A stretch of DNA of 64,000 bases from assembly GCF_035943795.1 (NCBI RefSeq), contig NZ_DASZBY010000153.1, positions 39,295 to 103,294 of the forward strand, given 5' to 3'. Origin of the DNA: Aliidongia sp035943795. Lineage in GTDB: Bacteria; Pseudomonadota; Alphaproteobacteria; ATCC43930; CGMCC-115725. Positions 8,315 to 17,431 of this stretch are shown one piece after another (the first letter of the stretch is position 1; each line of letters begins with the position of its first letter). Both the position numbers and the translations under genes were made by a program. The notes beneath the pieces are model-generated. The model ran no database searches. It had not been told where the DNA came from and saw only the letters and a list, made by a program, of their open reading frames with translations.

Positions 8315-8818
8315 ATGGGGAAAGTGACAGCGGAAAAACCGCGAAGGGCGGGCGGGACGGTCGCCCGGGGTCAATGCGTTTGCGGCAAGGTAAGTCTGGA
8401 GATCGACGTCCCGGCGCGTTGGGCGTGGCACGATCATTCCGAGGCGAGTCGACGTGCGCACGGTGCCGCCTACGCAACCTATGTCGGCAGTTGGCGTAGC
8501 CGTTTCCGCATCACCATGGGCATCGCCGATATCACCCGCTTCGAAGACGAGGCGACAGGAACGGCTCGAAGCTTCTGCACCCGATGCGGGACGCCGCTTT
8601 TCTACGAGCGGCCACGAGCGCCGCAGATGGTGAACGTTCCCCGCGCGCTGTTCGAAAATCGCACCGGCCGGGAGCCTCGCTACCACATCGCGATCGAAGA
8701 GGCGCCGACGTGGGCCTATACCGGCGAACCGCTGGGCCCCTTGAAAGGCTATCCCGGCGTCATGTGGGAGCGCCCGAAGAAGAAAAAGCCGTTCGACGGC
8801 GCGACGGATTTCGACTGA
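8315..8818 (+). CDS. GFA-domain protein (glutathione-dependent formaldehyde-activating family) with altered zinc site
   Basis: A 167-aa protein with the Mss4-like GFA fold. The structural zinc cysteines are present (GQCVCGKV near the N-terminus and CTRCGTPLF near residue 87). In classical members the middle of the domain carries a CHCxxCRR cluster holding the catalytic zinc; here the matching place reads WHDHSEASRR, with histidines and no cysteine. It is therefore unlikely to work exactly like Gfa, and its substrate is unknown. The next gene, an alpha/beta hydrolase, starts 28 bp after its stop, so the two may be co-transcribed. Confidence 0.75.
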   Translation: MGKVTAEKPRRAGGTVARGQCVCGKVSLEIDVPARWAWHDHSEASRRAHGAAYATYVGSWRSRFRITMGIADITRFEDEATGTARSFCTRCGTPLFYERPRAPQMVNVPRALFENRTGREPRYHIAIEEAPTWAYTGEPLGPLKGYPGVMWERPKKKKPFDGATDFD

Positions 8819-8846
8819 CCACGGACGATCGCGAGGAAGTAGAGCC

Positions 8847-9698
8847 ATGCCCTTCATCGACCAGGCCGACGCCCGGCTGTACTACGAGGAAACCGGAAGC
8901 GGCTATCCGATCGTCTTCGTGCACGAGTTCGCCGCGGATGCGCGCGAATGGGAGCACCAACTCAGGGCCTTCTCGCGTGACTACCGCTGCATCGCCTTCA
9001 ACGCGCGCGGCTATCCGCCGTCCGACGTGCCGGCCGATGCGGTCCGCTATGGTTGGGAGTCCTCACGCGACGATCTGCTGGCGATGCTGAATGGGCTGAA
9101 GATCGACAAGGCCCATCTGGTCGGACTCAGCATGGGCGCCTATACCGCACTCGCCTTCGGCATGCGCCATCCGGACCGGGTCAGCGCGATCGTGGCGGCC
9201 GCCTGCGGATCGGGCTCGCCGCCATCGTTGCGCGCGAATTTCATCCGGGACGCGAAGAACACGGCACAGGCCTTCCTGGAACTGGGCAGCGCCGCCCTCG
9301 CCGAGGTGATCGGCCACAGCCCGACCCGCATCCAGCTCAAGCGCAAGGACCCCCGCGCGTGGGCGGAATTCATGAGCCATCTGCGCGAACATTCGGCCGA
9401 GGGCTCGAGCCACACCATGGCGCGCTACCAGGCCGGCCGGCCCTCGCTCTGGTCGTTCGAGGCCGAACTGCGACGGCTTCGCCTGCCGGTGCTGGTCGCG
9501 GTGGGCGACGAGGACGAGCCCTGTGTCGAAGCGAGCCTCTACCTCAAGCGGCACCTGCCGAACGCCGGCCTCTGGATGGCGCCGAACACCGGCCACGCGA
9601 TCAACCTCGAAGAGCCCGCCGCGTTCAACCAGGTCACCGGTGACTTTTTCTCGGCCGTCGGACGCGGCGCCTGGCGACGCGGGTTCGCCGACGGCTAG
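8847..9698 (+). CDS. alpha/beta hydrolase
   Basis: A 283-aa alpha/beta-hydrolase fold enzyme. The nucleophile elbow is GLSMG with S95, the acid is probably the Asp in VGDEDEP, and the histidine lies in NTGHAINLEEP. The oxyanion region begins VFVHEFAAD, where many relatives have HGxxG. No signal peptide, so cytoplasmic. It follows the GFA-like gene closely; a shared role in handling a reactive or ester substrate is possible but not shown. Its stop codon overlaps the stop of the convergent ArsC-like gene. Confidence 0.82.
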   Translation: MPFIDQADARLYYEETGSGYPIVFVHEFAADAREWEHQLRAFSRDYRCIAFNARGYPPSDVPADAVRYGWESSRDDLLAMLNGLKIDKAHLVGLSMGAYTALAFGMRHPDRVSAIVAAACGSGSPPSLRANFIRDAKNTAQAFLELGSAALAEVIGHSPTRIQLKRKDPRAWAEFMSHLREHSAEGSSHTMARYQAGRPSLWSFEAELRRLRLPVLVAVGDEDEPCVEASLYLKRHLPNAGLWMAPNTGHAINLEEPAAFNQVTGDFFSAVGRGAWRRGFADG

Positions 9699-10051
9699 CG
9701 GCCAAGCGCCGCTTCATATTCCGCCGGCTTGAAGCCCACCAGCAAAGAGCCGCCGACGTCCAGCACCGGGCGCTTGATCATCGAAGGCTGGGCCAGCATC
9801 AGCGAGATCGCCTTCGCCTCGCCGATATCCTCCTTGTCCGCATCCGGCAGTTTGCGGAACGTCGTCCCCGCCCGGTTGAGCAAAACCTCCCAGCCGACCG
9901 CGCGCGCCCAGGCCTGCAGCGTCTCGCGGGCAATGCCTTGGGTCTTGTAGTCGTGAAAGGCGTAGGCGACGTCCTGCGCTTCCAGCCAGGCCCGCGCCTT
10001 CTTCATCGTGTCGCAATTCTTGATGCCGTGGATCGTGACCGGCTTGGTCAT
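9695..10051 (-). CDS. ArsC/Spx-family protein (YffB-like)
   Basis: A 118-aa thioredoxin-fold protein of the ArsC superfamily. It starts TIHGIKNCDTMKKA, with the single N-terminal Cys13 and the CxxxKK pattern typical of YffB-like members, and ends with the conserved KRPVLDVGG and VGF strands. These proteins are thought to be glutathione-dependent thiol reductases. Arsenate reduction is not implied, since there is no ars operon nearby. It converges on the hydrolase gene with a 4-bp overlap of the stop codons. Confidence 0.85.
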   Translation of the reverse strand: MTKPVTIHGIKNCDTMKKARAWLEAQDVAYAFHDYKTQGIARETLQAWARAVGWEVLLNRAGTTFRKLPDADKEDIGEAKAISLMLAQPSMIKRPVLDVGGSLLVGFKPAEYEAALGR

Positions 10052-10144
10052 GGTCGTGTGCTCGTCCCGTTCGGTTGCCCAGCGTCATGCCGGAATGGAT
10101 GATGGACCGACGGTACGGACGAACCGGCAACGCTTCAAGAGAGT

Positions 10145-10178
10145 GGGGAGGCAGACGGCCATGCCGCCGGGCCTCCCC
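10145..10178 (-). terminator. terminator of the aldo/keto reductase gene
   Basis: GGGGAGGC (10145-10152) and GCCTCCCC (10171-10178) form an 8-bp perfect stem 13 bp beyond the stop codon of the minus-strand reductase gene. A short T-containing tract follows on the minus strand. Confidence 0.5.
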
Positions 10179-10190
10179 TGCCCAGACATT

Positions 10191-11189
10191 CTACCGATCG
10201 ATCAGCGCCAGTTCGCCGGCCCCATAGCGTGCGCCGGCGACGGCATCGGCAGGTGTGGCCGCCTCGATCGCCTTCAAGTCGGTGGCCGTCAGCACGATGT
10301 CGGCGGCCGCGGCGTTGGCCTCGACATGGGCGAGTTGTCGGGCGCCAGGTATTGGCACGATCGCGTCGCCCTGGTGCAGCAGCCACGCCAGGGCCAACTG
10401 TGCGGCCGACGCGTTCTTCGTGGCCGCGATCCGCTCCAAAGCGTCGACCTGGGCCAGATTGGCGGCGAGATTGGCCTCGTCGAACCGCGGCACCCGGCGA
10501 CGAAAATCATCGCTCGCCAGCGCGTCGCGGGTCCTGATCGCGCCGGTCAATGCCCCGCGGCCGAGTGGACTATAGGGCACGAAGCCGATGCCGAGTTCCC
10601 GGCACACCGGCAGGACGTCGGCTTCCGGCTCGCGGCTCCACAGCGAATATTCGCTCTGCACCGCCGCGATCGGATGGACGGCATGGGCGCGGCGGATCGT
10701 GCTCGATCCCACCTCCGACAGGCCCAGGGCGCGGACCTTGCCTTCTGCTACCAGCGTCGCCATCTCGCCCACCACTTCTTCGATCGGCACCGCCGGATCG
10801 AGGCGATGCTGGTACAGGAGATCGATGGTTTCGACGCCGAGCCGCCGCAACGATCCCTCGACCGCCTCGCGGATATGGCTGGGCCGGCTGTCGACGCCGG
10901 CCATACGGGCGACACCCTCGCCCTCCGCCCGGATCCTGAAGCCGAACTTGGTCGCGATGACCACCTTGTCGCGCATCGGCTTCAGCGCCCGGCCGACCAG
11001 TTCCTCGTTGATGAAGGGGCCGTAGACCTCGGCCGTGTCGAACAGGGTGACGCCCAGTTCCACGGCACGGTGAAGCGTGCGGACGGACCGCGCGTCATCG
11101 CTGCCGCCATAGGCGAAGCTCATACCCATGCAGCCCAGGCCGACGGCGGATACCGACAGGTCCGAGTTTCCCAATCGACGCGTTTTCAT
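10191..11189 (-). CDS. aldo/keto reductase
   Basis: A 332-aa NADPH-dependent aldo/keto reductase with the complete catalytic tetrad: D51 and Y56 in FDTAEVYGP, K81 in ATKFGF, and H128 in LLYQHRLD. The ATG at 11189 was chosen because GAGGAGAAG lies just upstream; an in-frame start at 11249 would add 20 unrelated residues. It is transcribed away from a LysR gene across about 100 bp, so LysR control is likely. It resembles the YajO/IolS-like class; the substrate is unknown. Confidence 0.88.
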   Translation of the reverse strand: MKTRRLGNSDLSVSAVGLGCMGMSFAYGGSDDARSVRTLHRAVELGVTLFDTAEVYGPFINEELVGRALKPMRDKVVIATKFGFRIRAEGEGVARMAGVDSRPSHIREAVEGSLRRLGVETIDLLYQHRLDPAVPIEEVVGEMATLVAEGKVRALGLSEVGSSTIRRAHAVHPIAAVQSEYSLWSREPEADVLPVCRELGIGFVPYSPLGRGALTGAIRTRDALASDDFRRRVPRFDEANLAANLAQVDALERIAATKNASAAQLALAWLLHQGDAIVPIPGARQLAHVEANAAAADIVLTATDLKAIEAATPADAVAGARYGAGELALIDR

Positions 11190-11286
11190 ATCGCTTCTCC
11201 TCGTTGATCCAAGGAGAAGATCGGGATGATCATACGATGCTATAAGCACCGCTATTCCGAACGAACTACTGAATGAGCCTCATCAG

Positions 11287-12171
11287 TTGACGTCTGATCT
11301 CTCCGAGCTGGATGCCTTCGCGGCTGTCGCCCGTCACCGCAGCTTCCGCAAGGCTGCGGTCGAGCGCGGCGTTTCCGCCTCGGCGCTCAGCCACGCATTG
11401 CGCAGCCTGGAAGACAGGCTGGGAGTCCGCCTGCTCAACCGGACGACGCGCAGCGTCACGCCGACTGAGGCAGGCCGGCAGTTGCTGGCCCGGCTTGATC
11501 CGGCGCTGGCCGAGATCGCCGACGCGCTTGCGGCGCTGAACAGCTTTCAGGATGTGCCGGCCGGGACGTTGCGCCTGAACGTGCCGCGCCTCGCCGCCCG
11601 TTTCCTGCTGGCCCCGATCCTTGCGGATTTCACCGCGGCCTATCCCCGGGTCCAGTTGGAAATCGTCACGGATGACCTGCTGGTCGACGTCGTCGGCCAA
11701 GGGTTCGACGCCGGCGTGCGCTTCGGCGAAAGCCTCGCCCGCGATATGATCGCGGTCCCGATCGGCCGGCCGCAACGCTTCGTCGTGGTCGCCGCGCCGG
11801 GCCATATCGCCGCGCGCGGCATTCCCGCCGAACCGCGCGACCTGATGGCACATGCCTGCATCTGCCGGCGCTTTCCGAGCGGTAGCCGCTACGCCTGGGA
11901 ATTCGAACGGGACGGACAGGCTTTGACCGTGACGGTCGATGGGCCGCTCGTCCTCGACGACGATGAGGTCATGTTGCGGGCGGCGCTCGACGGGGCGGGC
12001 CTCGCCTACCTGTCCGAGGGGCATGCCCGCGACGCGATCGCAGCAGGACGCCTCGTGACCGTGCTGGACGATTGGTGCCAATCGACGGCACGGCTTTTCC
12101 TGTACTACCCCAGTCGACGCCAGATGCCGCCGGCATTGCGGGCGCTCATCGATATGCTGCAGGGTCGCTAA
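11287..12171 (+). CDS. LysR-family regulator, divergent to the aldo/keto reductase
   Basis: A 294-aa LysR regulator: winged helix-turn-helix at residues 1-60 (FRKAAVERGVSASALSHALR is the recognition region), then an effector-binding domain of about 200 residues. The start is TTG at 11287; the ATG 14 bp upstream is out of frame and soon closed. The close divergent arrangement suggests it controls the reductase gene and itself from the gap at 11190-11286. The last codons overlap the convergent 2H phosphoesterase gene by 4 bp. Confidence 0.85.
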   Translation: MTSDLSELDAFAAVARHRSFRKAAVERGVSASALSHALRSLEDRLGVRLLNRTTRSVTPTEAGRQLLARLDPALAEIADALAALNSFQDVPAGTLRLNVPRLAARFLLAPILADFTAAYPRVQLEIVTDDLLVDVVGQGFDAGVRFGESLARDMIAVPIGRPQRFVVVAAPGHIAARGIPAEPRDLMAHACICRRFPSGSRYAWEFERDGQALTVTVDGPLVLDDDEVMLRAALDGAGLAYLSEGHARDAIAAGRLVTVLDDWCQSTARLFLYYPSRRQMPPALRALIDMLQGR

Positions 12172-12803
12172 ATGGAACGGCTCGGATCGATCAGCGGCCA
12201 GCTTCCGAGCGGCTCCAGGCGCGATTGCCCCCGGCAACTGCGGACGAGCACGAATTCATGGGCCGTCCATTTGAACGGCGATTCCAGCAAGATTTCCTTG
12301 GGTATTGCCCCGCGATAAAAACCTGTCAGGTGCGGCTTGATCGCCTTCGGAATACTCAGCCTCGGACGAAGGCGTGCGAGTGCCTTTCGCAGAGCCTCGT
12401 AAAGATCGGAGACCCCGACCGTCCCGTCGTCACCCGCGAAAACCAGCGACGGATTCTGCTTGCTGCCGAAGCTAATGAGGCGATCCAACGCGATATCGAA
12501 ACGATGGTGCCGGACGAGCGAGGCTGCCTGCATCGCATCGTCGAGGCGCTTGAGAGAGAGATTCTGATAAAGGCCGAGCGGGCAAAGCGAAATATGCAGC
12601 ACGCGGGCGGGACGGGGCGATTCGACGAACCCCCGCTCGGTCTTCAGGCCGTCCAAGTACCTCCCGATCCGTGCCGCCGTCATGGGATCCGGCAGCATCG
12701 CGAAGTAGACATTGTCCCCCTCCGCGGCCAGGGGTCTGTTCAGATATTGATCACCGAGATCCAGCTGCTGCTGGTTGGGATCGTTCGCGCGACTCCGTGC
12801 CAT
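12168..12803 (-). CDS. LigT-like 2H phosphoesterase (2'-5' RNA ligase family)
   Basis: A 211-aa protein carrying the two HxS/T motifs that define 2H phosphoesterases: HIS at residues 70-72 and HLT at residues 158-160, each within a hydrophobic strand. Such enzymes open 2',3'-cyclic phosphates or join 2'-5' RNA ends; the true substrate here is unknown. GAGGAAAC before the ATG at 12803 supports this start over one 15 codons upstream. It lies between convergent LysR and divergent mscS-like genes, so it is probably transcribed alone. Confidence 0.75.
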   Translation of the reverse strand: MARSRANDPNQQQLDLGDQYLNRPLAAEGDNVYFAMLPDPMTAARIGRYLDGLKTERGFVESPRPARVLHISLCPLGLYQNLSLKRLDDAMQAASLVRHHRFDIALDRLISFGSKQNPSLVFAGDDGTVGVSDLYEALRKALARLRPRLSIPKAIKPHLTGFYRGAIPKEILLESPFKWTAHEFVLVRSCRGQSRLEPLGSWPLIDPSRSI

Positions 12804-12931
12804 CGGCGTTTCCTCGCTTTCACAAGAGATGTAGCTCCAGGGCTGCAAAGCAAGATGCTGCGGCGACGATGACTTGTGGCATTTTGAATTCGCGCCGGGC
12901 TCAACCGGCGATGCACAGGAGGGGCGATACG

Positions 12932-14980
12932 GTGCTGGGTTGGCTGAGGCTTTCCTTTTCGATCCTGCTCCTGTTCTTTCCCCTGTCCGCGGCAGTCGCC
13001 GCGAGCGCGAGCGAACCGGCGATCGTGCTGCAGCTGCCGCCCGGCATGACCGCCGGGCAGGTACGCGAACTCGTCGGCAGCCTGCAGGACAAAGGGGCCG
13101 CGATCGTTCCCGACGCGAAGGCCGTCCCGGCGGAAGAACCGATCGTTCAGCAGATCCGGCTCAGCCTGCGACGCGCGGTACCCAAGGCACCGGCCCTGCT
13201 CGATCTGCCGCGGATGTGGCGCGCAGAGCTCGCCGCGGAAGGGGTCGACGATCATGGTTTCTGGCCGAAGATCATCCTGGCCGTAATCGGTGCGCTGACC
13301 CTCGAACTTGCGGTTCGAGCCGTCTTGCCCGCGCTCGTCGGCCGGCTGCGCATCCCGGCCGGGACGCCGCTCCACGCCGCCTTCGGACGGCATTTCGTGA
13401 GCATCGCCGGCGGCTTGGCCGCATTCGTCGTCGCTATTCGGCTCGGCGGCGGCCTGCTGGGCCAGGGGTCCGCGCTGCTGACCGCCATGGCTGCCCAGAT
13501 CGTTGCCAGTGCGATCAATTGGCGGATCGCCACCGCCTTTCTGGCGCTGGTCGTCGCCCCCGGCCTCGGCTGGGCGCGACCGCTCTACCTGGACGACCCG
13601 GGCGCACGCCGCGTGTCTCGCTGGCTCAGCGTCTACCTGGCTTACGCCATGGTGTTGGTTCCGGCCGTCTGGCTCGTCGGGCGGATCGGCAACGATCGCG
13701 ATCTGGTACTGGATGCGGCACTGGCGCTCGGCATCGTGGTCACGCTGTACAAGACCGCGATGTTCCTGCACATCGCCGCCCCCGTCTCGGCCGCGATCAT
13801 CTTGGCCGGCGGCGAGCATCCGAGCGCCGGGCGCCGGCTGGCAGCCGCCCTCTGGCACTGGTTGTTCATCGTGCTGTCGGTCGTGCTGTTCCTGCTGGCA
13901 CTCGAGCAATATGCCCTGGGCAACAGCGCGAACACGAGCGGCGCCGCGTCGGCGCTCCAGGTCGTCATCGTCGGCATGTCCTTGTCCTGGGCCGCGAAGC
14001 AGCGCTTCATCCATGAATATGGCCGCCACGCCCGGTCGCACTGGTGGCGTCCCGTCGTCAATCGCGCCGTCGATCTGGCCGTCCTGATCGGCGGGCTCGC
14101 CTGGTTGACCCGTCTGTGGGGCTTCGACGTGTTCGACCCCAATACCGGCGGCATCACCGCCGCGGTGTTGCGGCCCGCCTTTCGGGCGAGCGTCACCCTG
14201 GCCATCGCCTGGCTGGTCTGGAGCGCGATCGGCGGCTTTCTCAAGGCACACGCCCCCCATGGCAGCGGTGGCGCCGGCGACGAGGATGTCGCGGTCGAGA
14301 CGAGCATGACGCGGCTCGCGACCCTGCTGCCGCTGATCCGCAACACGCTCGCCATCGCCATCTTCTTCCTGGGCACGGTGATCGCGCTGGGCGACCTGGG
14401 CGTCGACATCGGCCCGCTGCTCGCCGGCGCCGGCGTCGTCGGCATCGCGCTGGGCTTCGGCGCGCAGGCACTGGTACGCGACGTCATCGCCGGCCTGTTC
14501 TTCCTGATCGACGACGCGTTCCGGCTGGGCGAATACATCGACACCGGCCGCCTCAAAGGAACAGTCGAGGCGATCTCGATCCGTTCGGTCCGCCTGCGCC
14601 ACCAGAGCGGGCTGGTCCATACCATCCCGTTCGGTCAGATCCAGGCGGTGACCAACAGCAGCCGCGACTGGGCGATCGTGAAGTTCAACCTTCATGTCGC
14701 ACCGGACAGCGATCTGGAACTGGTCCGCAAGACCATCAAGCAGCTCGGCCTGTCGTTTCTCGAAGACCCCGAGATCGGTGGCGATTTCATCGAGCCGCTG
14801 AAGATGCAGGGCGTGGCCGACGTGACCCAGGGCGCGATCATGATCCGCTGCAAATTCACCGCCCGCCCGATCCGCCCGTCCTACCTGCGTCGTCAGGCGC
14901 TGCGGCAGATCATCCTGCGGTTCGCAGGGGCTGGCATCGCCTTTGCCACGCCACCGGCCACGGCATCCAATCCACTGTGA
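12932..14980 (+). CDS. MscS-family mechanosensitive ion channel, large form
   Basis: A 682-aa membrane protein. It begins with a hydrophobic signal-like segment ending AAVAASA, then a periplasmic N-terminal region, several membrane helices, and a C-terminal MscS core. The core shows the pore helix region LAGAGVVGIALGFGAQALVRD and the beta domain with the RxTGRLKGTVEAI-type segment. The GTG at 12932 is preceded by AGGAGGGG at good spacing, better than the ATG at 12911. It probably releases solutes on hypo-osmotic shock. It resembles the YnaI/MscM-like large MscS proteins. Confidence 0.85.
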   Translation: MLGWLRLSFSILLLFFPLSAAVAASASEPAIVLQLPPGMTAGQVRELVGSLQDKGAAIVPDAKAVPAEEPIVQQIRLSLRRAVPKAPALLDLPRMWRAELAAEGVDDHGFWPKIILAVIGALTLELAVRAVLPALVGRLRIPAGTPLHAAFGRHFVSIAGGLAAFVVAIRLGGGLLGQGSALLTAMAAQIVASAINWRIATAFLALVVAPGLGWARPLYLDDPGARRVSRWLSVYLAYAMVLVPAVWLVGRIGNDRDLVLDAALALGIVVTLYKTAMFLHIAAPVSAAIILAGGEHPSAGRRLAAALWHWLFIVLSVVLFLLALEQYALGNSANTSGAASALQVVIVGMSLSWAAKQRFIHEYGRHARSHWWRPVVNRAVDLAVLIGGLAWLTRLWGFDVFDPNTGGITAAVLRPAFRASVTLAIAWLVWSAIGGFLKAHAPHGSGGAGDEDVAVETSMTRLATLLPLIRNTLAIAIFFLGTVIALGDLGVDIGPLLAGAGVVGIALGFGAQALVRDVIAGLFFLIDDAFRLGEYIDTGRLKGTVEAISIRSVRLRHQSGLVHTIPFGQIQAVTNSSRDWAIVKFNLHVAPDSDLELVRKTIKQLGLSFLEDPEIGGDFIEPLKMQGVADVTQGAIMIRCKFTARPIRPSYLRRQALRQIILRFAGAGIAFATPPATASNPL

Positions 14981-15013
14981 ACCGGGCGAGCGGATGCCGC
15001 AGTCGGCTTCAGG

Positions 15014-15877
15014 TCATTGCGGACGGACCCAGGCATTTGCCGCCCGGGCGGCATACTCGGCGAACGGCGTCGCCGGCCGGCCGGTGACCCGGGCGACCAC
15101 ATCCGTCACGCGCGCGCCCTCGCCGTCGCGGATCGCTTCCTGGTCGCCGACCACCATCGCCGCGTAGGCGGGCGGAAGGCCAAAACCCAGCAGGAGGTGG
15201 GTCAGTTCGTCCGAAGAAATCCTGCGGTGGGCGATCGGCCGGCCAGCAGCACCGCCGATGATCGCAGTCGCCTGCGCGAAGCTCAACGCCTCGGGCCCGG
15301 TGATCGCGTAGATGGCCTCGGCATGGCCGGGCTCGGTCAGCACCGCCGCCGCGACCGCCGCGATATCGTCGGCATCGACGAAGGCGACAGAGCCGTCGCC
15401 GGTCGCCGTCGCCACCGCGCCGGCCTGCAGGATGCCGGGCAGCAGGAATCCCTCGGAGAAATTCTGGGCGAAGCCGGTCGGCCGCAGCAGGGTCCAGGCC
15501 AGTCCGGACGCCATGACCAGCTGCTCGACCGTGCGCCGTCCGGAGCCGGACGGCTCGCGCGGAAACTCGACGCCCATCGACGAGAGCGCGACGAGCTTCC
15601 TCACCCCCGCCCGCCTGGCACGCTCCAGGAACGGGCCGACCACGGCAGACGGATCCTCGACCAGCTCGGGACCGATCAGATAGACGGCGTCCGCACCCGT
15701 GAGCGATGCGTCATGGGTGTCGGGCCGATCCCAGTCGAACAACGTGCGCCCCTCGCCGGGGCGACGGCTGGCGCTGCGGACCATAGCCCCCGCGGCGATC
15801 AAACGGGGAACCAGGCGGCGACCAGTCTTGCCGGTGGCGCCGAGTACGAGAACGGTCTCGGTCATGGTGTTGTTCAT
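15014..15877 (-). CDS. NmrA-like NAD(P)-binding protein
   Basis: A 287-aa atypical SDR of the NmrA/QorB group. The dinucleotide-binding motif is GATGKTG near the N-terminus (residues 13-19), and the middle contains the VALSSMGVEF strand. The classical YxxxK pair is not in the usual place, so it may sense NAD(P) or act as a quinone reductase. The start is either ATG 15877 or 12 bp later; neither has a strong ribosome site. It is divergent from an AraC-type gene with a 53-bp gap, suggesting a regulator-target pair. Confidence 0.8.
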   Translation of the reverse strand: MNNTMTETVLVLGATGKTGRRLVPRLIAAGAMVRSASRRPGEGRTLFDWDRPDTHDASLTGADAVYLIGPELVEDPSAVVGPFLERARRAGVRKLVALSSMGVEFPREPSGSGRRTVEQLVMASGLAWTLLRPTGFAQNFSEGFLLPGILQAGAVATATGDGSVAFVDADDIAAVAAAVLTEPGHAEAIYAITGPEALSFAQATAIIGGAAGRPIAHRRISSDELTHLLLGFGLPPAYAAMVVGDQEAIRDGEGARVTDVVARVTGRPATPFAEYAARAANAWVRPQ

Positions 15878-15930
15878 CCTGAAGCAGTGACGATGTCGCC
15901 ACACCGTAGGGCGGGTTGGCGATCGGATGA

Positions 15931-16893
15931 ATGCGTGAGAAGCTACAATCCATGTTCGAACGTCTCGATTCCCGCTTCGATGTCCTGACTCAGGTGCTCG
16001 AAGCCGTCCATCTGGGCAGCGCCATGTCGGCCCGGACCGAACTGCGCGCGCCCTGGGCCCTGCATTTCGGCCCGGAAACCGGTCATCGCGCCGGCTTCCA
16101 CGTCGTGACCGGCGGGTGGTGCTGGGTCAGGCTGGACGGCACGGACGCGCCGATCATGCTCGGCCCCGGCGATGTCATCGTCCTGCCCCATGGCACGGGA
16201 CACACGTTGGGCGACCGACCGGACACGCCGGCCATCGAACTTGCGGAACGGGTCGCCGACCTGGCGCCCGGACAGCGGGTCATGCTGCCCTCGGGCGACG
16301 GCGATCCGACGACCTTGTTCTGCGGGTCCTATTCTTTCGGGCCGGACGGGACCAATCCGCTGCTGCGCGGACTGCCCGACCTGTTGCATATCCCGACAGG
16401 CGACGGGGCGCTGAGCGCGGCCGTGCTATTGCTGGCCGCCGAAGCCGCGGGCATCCAGTCCGGCTCGGCCCTGGTGGTGGACCGGCTGGTCGACCTGCTG
16501 TTCGTCTATGCGCTGCGGACTTGGCTCATCCGGCAGGACGACGGCAGTGCCCGAAGTTGGTTCGGCGGATTGCAAGACGCCGTCGTCGGCCCGGCGGTTC
16601 GGGCCATCCATGACGATCCGGCCTGCCCCTGGACGGTCGAATCCCTGGCGCGGCATGCCGGCGTATCGCGCGCGGCTTTCGCCCGCCGGTTCAACCATGC
16701 CGTCGGCGAGCCCCCGCTCGCCTATGTGACGCGCTGGCGCATGACGGTGGCGGCCGGTCTTCTGGAACAGGGCGAGCGCATCGCCGCCGTCGCTCCTCGG
16801 GTTGGCTACGACAACGAGTTCGCCTTCGCCAAGGCGTTCAAGCGTGTACGCGGCATCGCCCCTGGCCAGCACCGCCTGCGCCAGGTCGGATGA
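15931..16893 (+). CDS. AraC-family regulator with N-terminal cupin
   Basis: A 320-aa regulator. Residues about 20-180 form a cupin-type ligand domain (RAPWALHF, then GGWCWVRLDG and a VIVLPHGTGH strand), as in the Cupin_6 AraC group. The C-terminal 100 residues hold the double helix-turn-helix, including WTVESLARHAGVSRAAFARRF. It is transcribed divergently from the NmrA-like gene and probably controls it. No ligand can be named. Confidence 0.85.
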   Translation: MREKLQSMFERLDSRFDVLTQVLEAVHLGSAMSARTELRAPWALHFGPETGHRAGFHVVTGGWCWVRLDGTDAPIMLGPGDVIVLPHGTGHTLGDRPDTPAIELAERVADLAPGQRVMLPSGDGDPTTLFCGSYSFGPDGTNPLLRGLPDLLHIPTGDGALSAAVLLLAAEAAGIQSGSALVVDRLVDLLFVYALRTWLIRQDDGSARSWFGGLQDAVVGPAVRAIHDDPACPWTVESLARHAGVSRAAFARRFNHAVGEPPLAYVTRWRMTVAAGLLEQGERIAAVAPRVGYDNEFAFAKAFKRVRGIAPGQHRLRQVG

Positions 16894-16899
16894 GGTCGT

Positions 16900-17427
16900 T
16901 CAGCAGGCTTCGGCTGGACGCTTCCAATAGACCATGGTTCCGGTCAAGCCACCGTGCGGCTTCAGCGCATAGTCCGGAATCACGCCGGCCAGGGTGAAGC
17001 CCAGCCGCTCATAGAGTGTGGAGGCCCCGCCTTCGGACGCAGTGTCGAGTACCAGCAGGCTGCGCGTCCGCTCGACGGCCAGCCGTTCGGCCTCCTGCAT
17101 CAGCGCCGTCGCCACGCCGCGCCCACGATGGCTCACACGGGTCATCATCTTGGCGATTTCGGCCCGATGCGGCTGGTTGGGCGGGCAATCGAGCAGCAGG
17201 GTGACGGTCCCGACGACCTGTCCGTCGTCGAAGGCGCCCAGCATGATCCGCTGGCCCCGGGCCGCGGCAGCGAGGGAGCCCTGCCAGAAGGCATCGGCCG
17301 CCTCCAGGCTGAGCGGGTACATGAAGCCGACGGAGCCGCCGTTCGCCACGACCTCGACCAGCAGCCGGCTCAGCATGCCGCAGATTTCCGGCACGGCGCT
17401 CAGGGGCGCGATGGTGATTTCCGACAT
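16900..17427 (-). CDS. GNAT-family N-acetyltransferase
   Basis: A 175-aa GNAT acetyltransferase. The acetyl-CoA pyrophosphate loop is seen as VSHRGRGVATALM, followed by a LLVLDTASEGGASTLYERLGF segment typical of motif B. The ATG at 17427 is 4 bp after the stop of the upstream cupin-regulator gene, so the two are one operon. Together they look like a regulator plus small-molecule acetyltransferase, perhaps for detoxification; the acceptor is unknown. Confidence 0.83.
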   Translation of the reverse strand: MSEITIAPLSAVPEICGMLSRLLVEVVANGGSVGFMYPLSLEAADAFWQGSLAAAARGQRIMLGAFDDGQVVGTVTLLLDCPPNQPHRAEIAKMMTRVSHRGRGVATALMQEAERLAVERTRSLLVLDTASEGGASTLYERLGFTLAGVIPDYALKPHGGLTGTMVYWKRPAEAC

Positions 17428-17431
17428 GATG

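Noticed and set aside
12740..14695. 651-codon open frame on the minus strand
   Set aside because: Antisense to the MscS-type gene; Asp/Gln/Arg-rich translation without any family motif.
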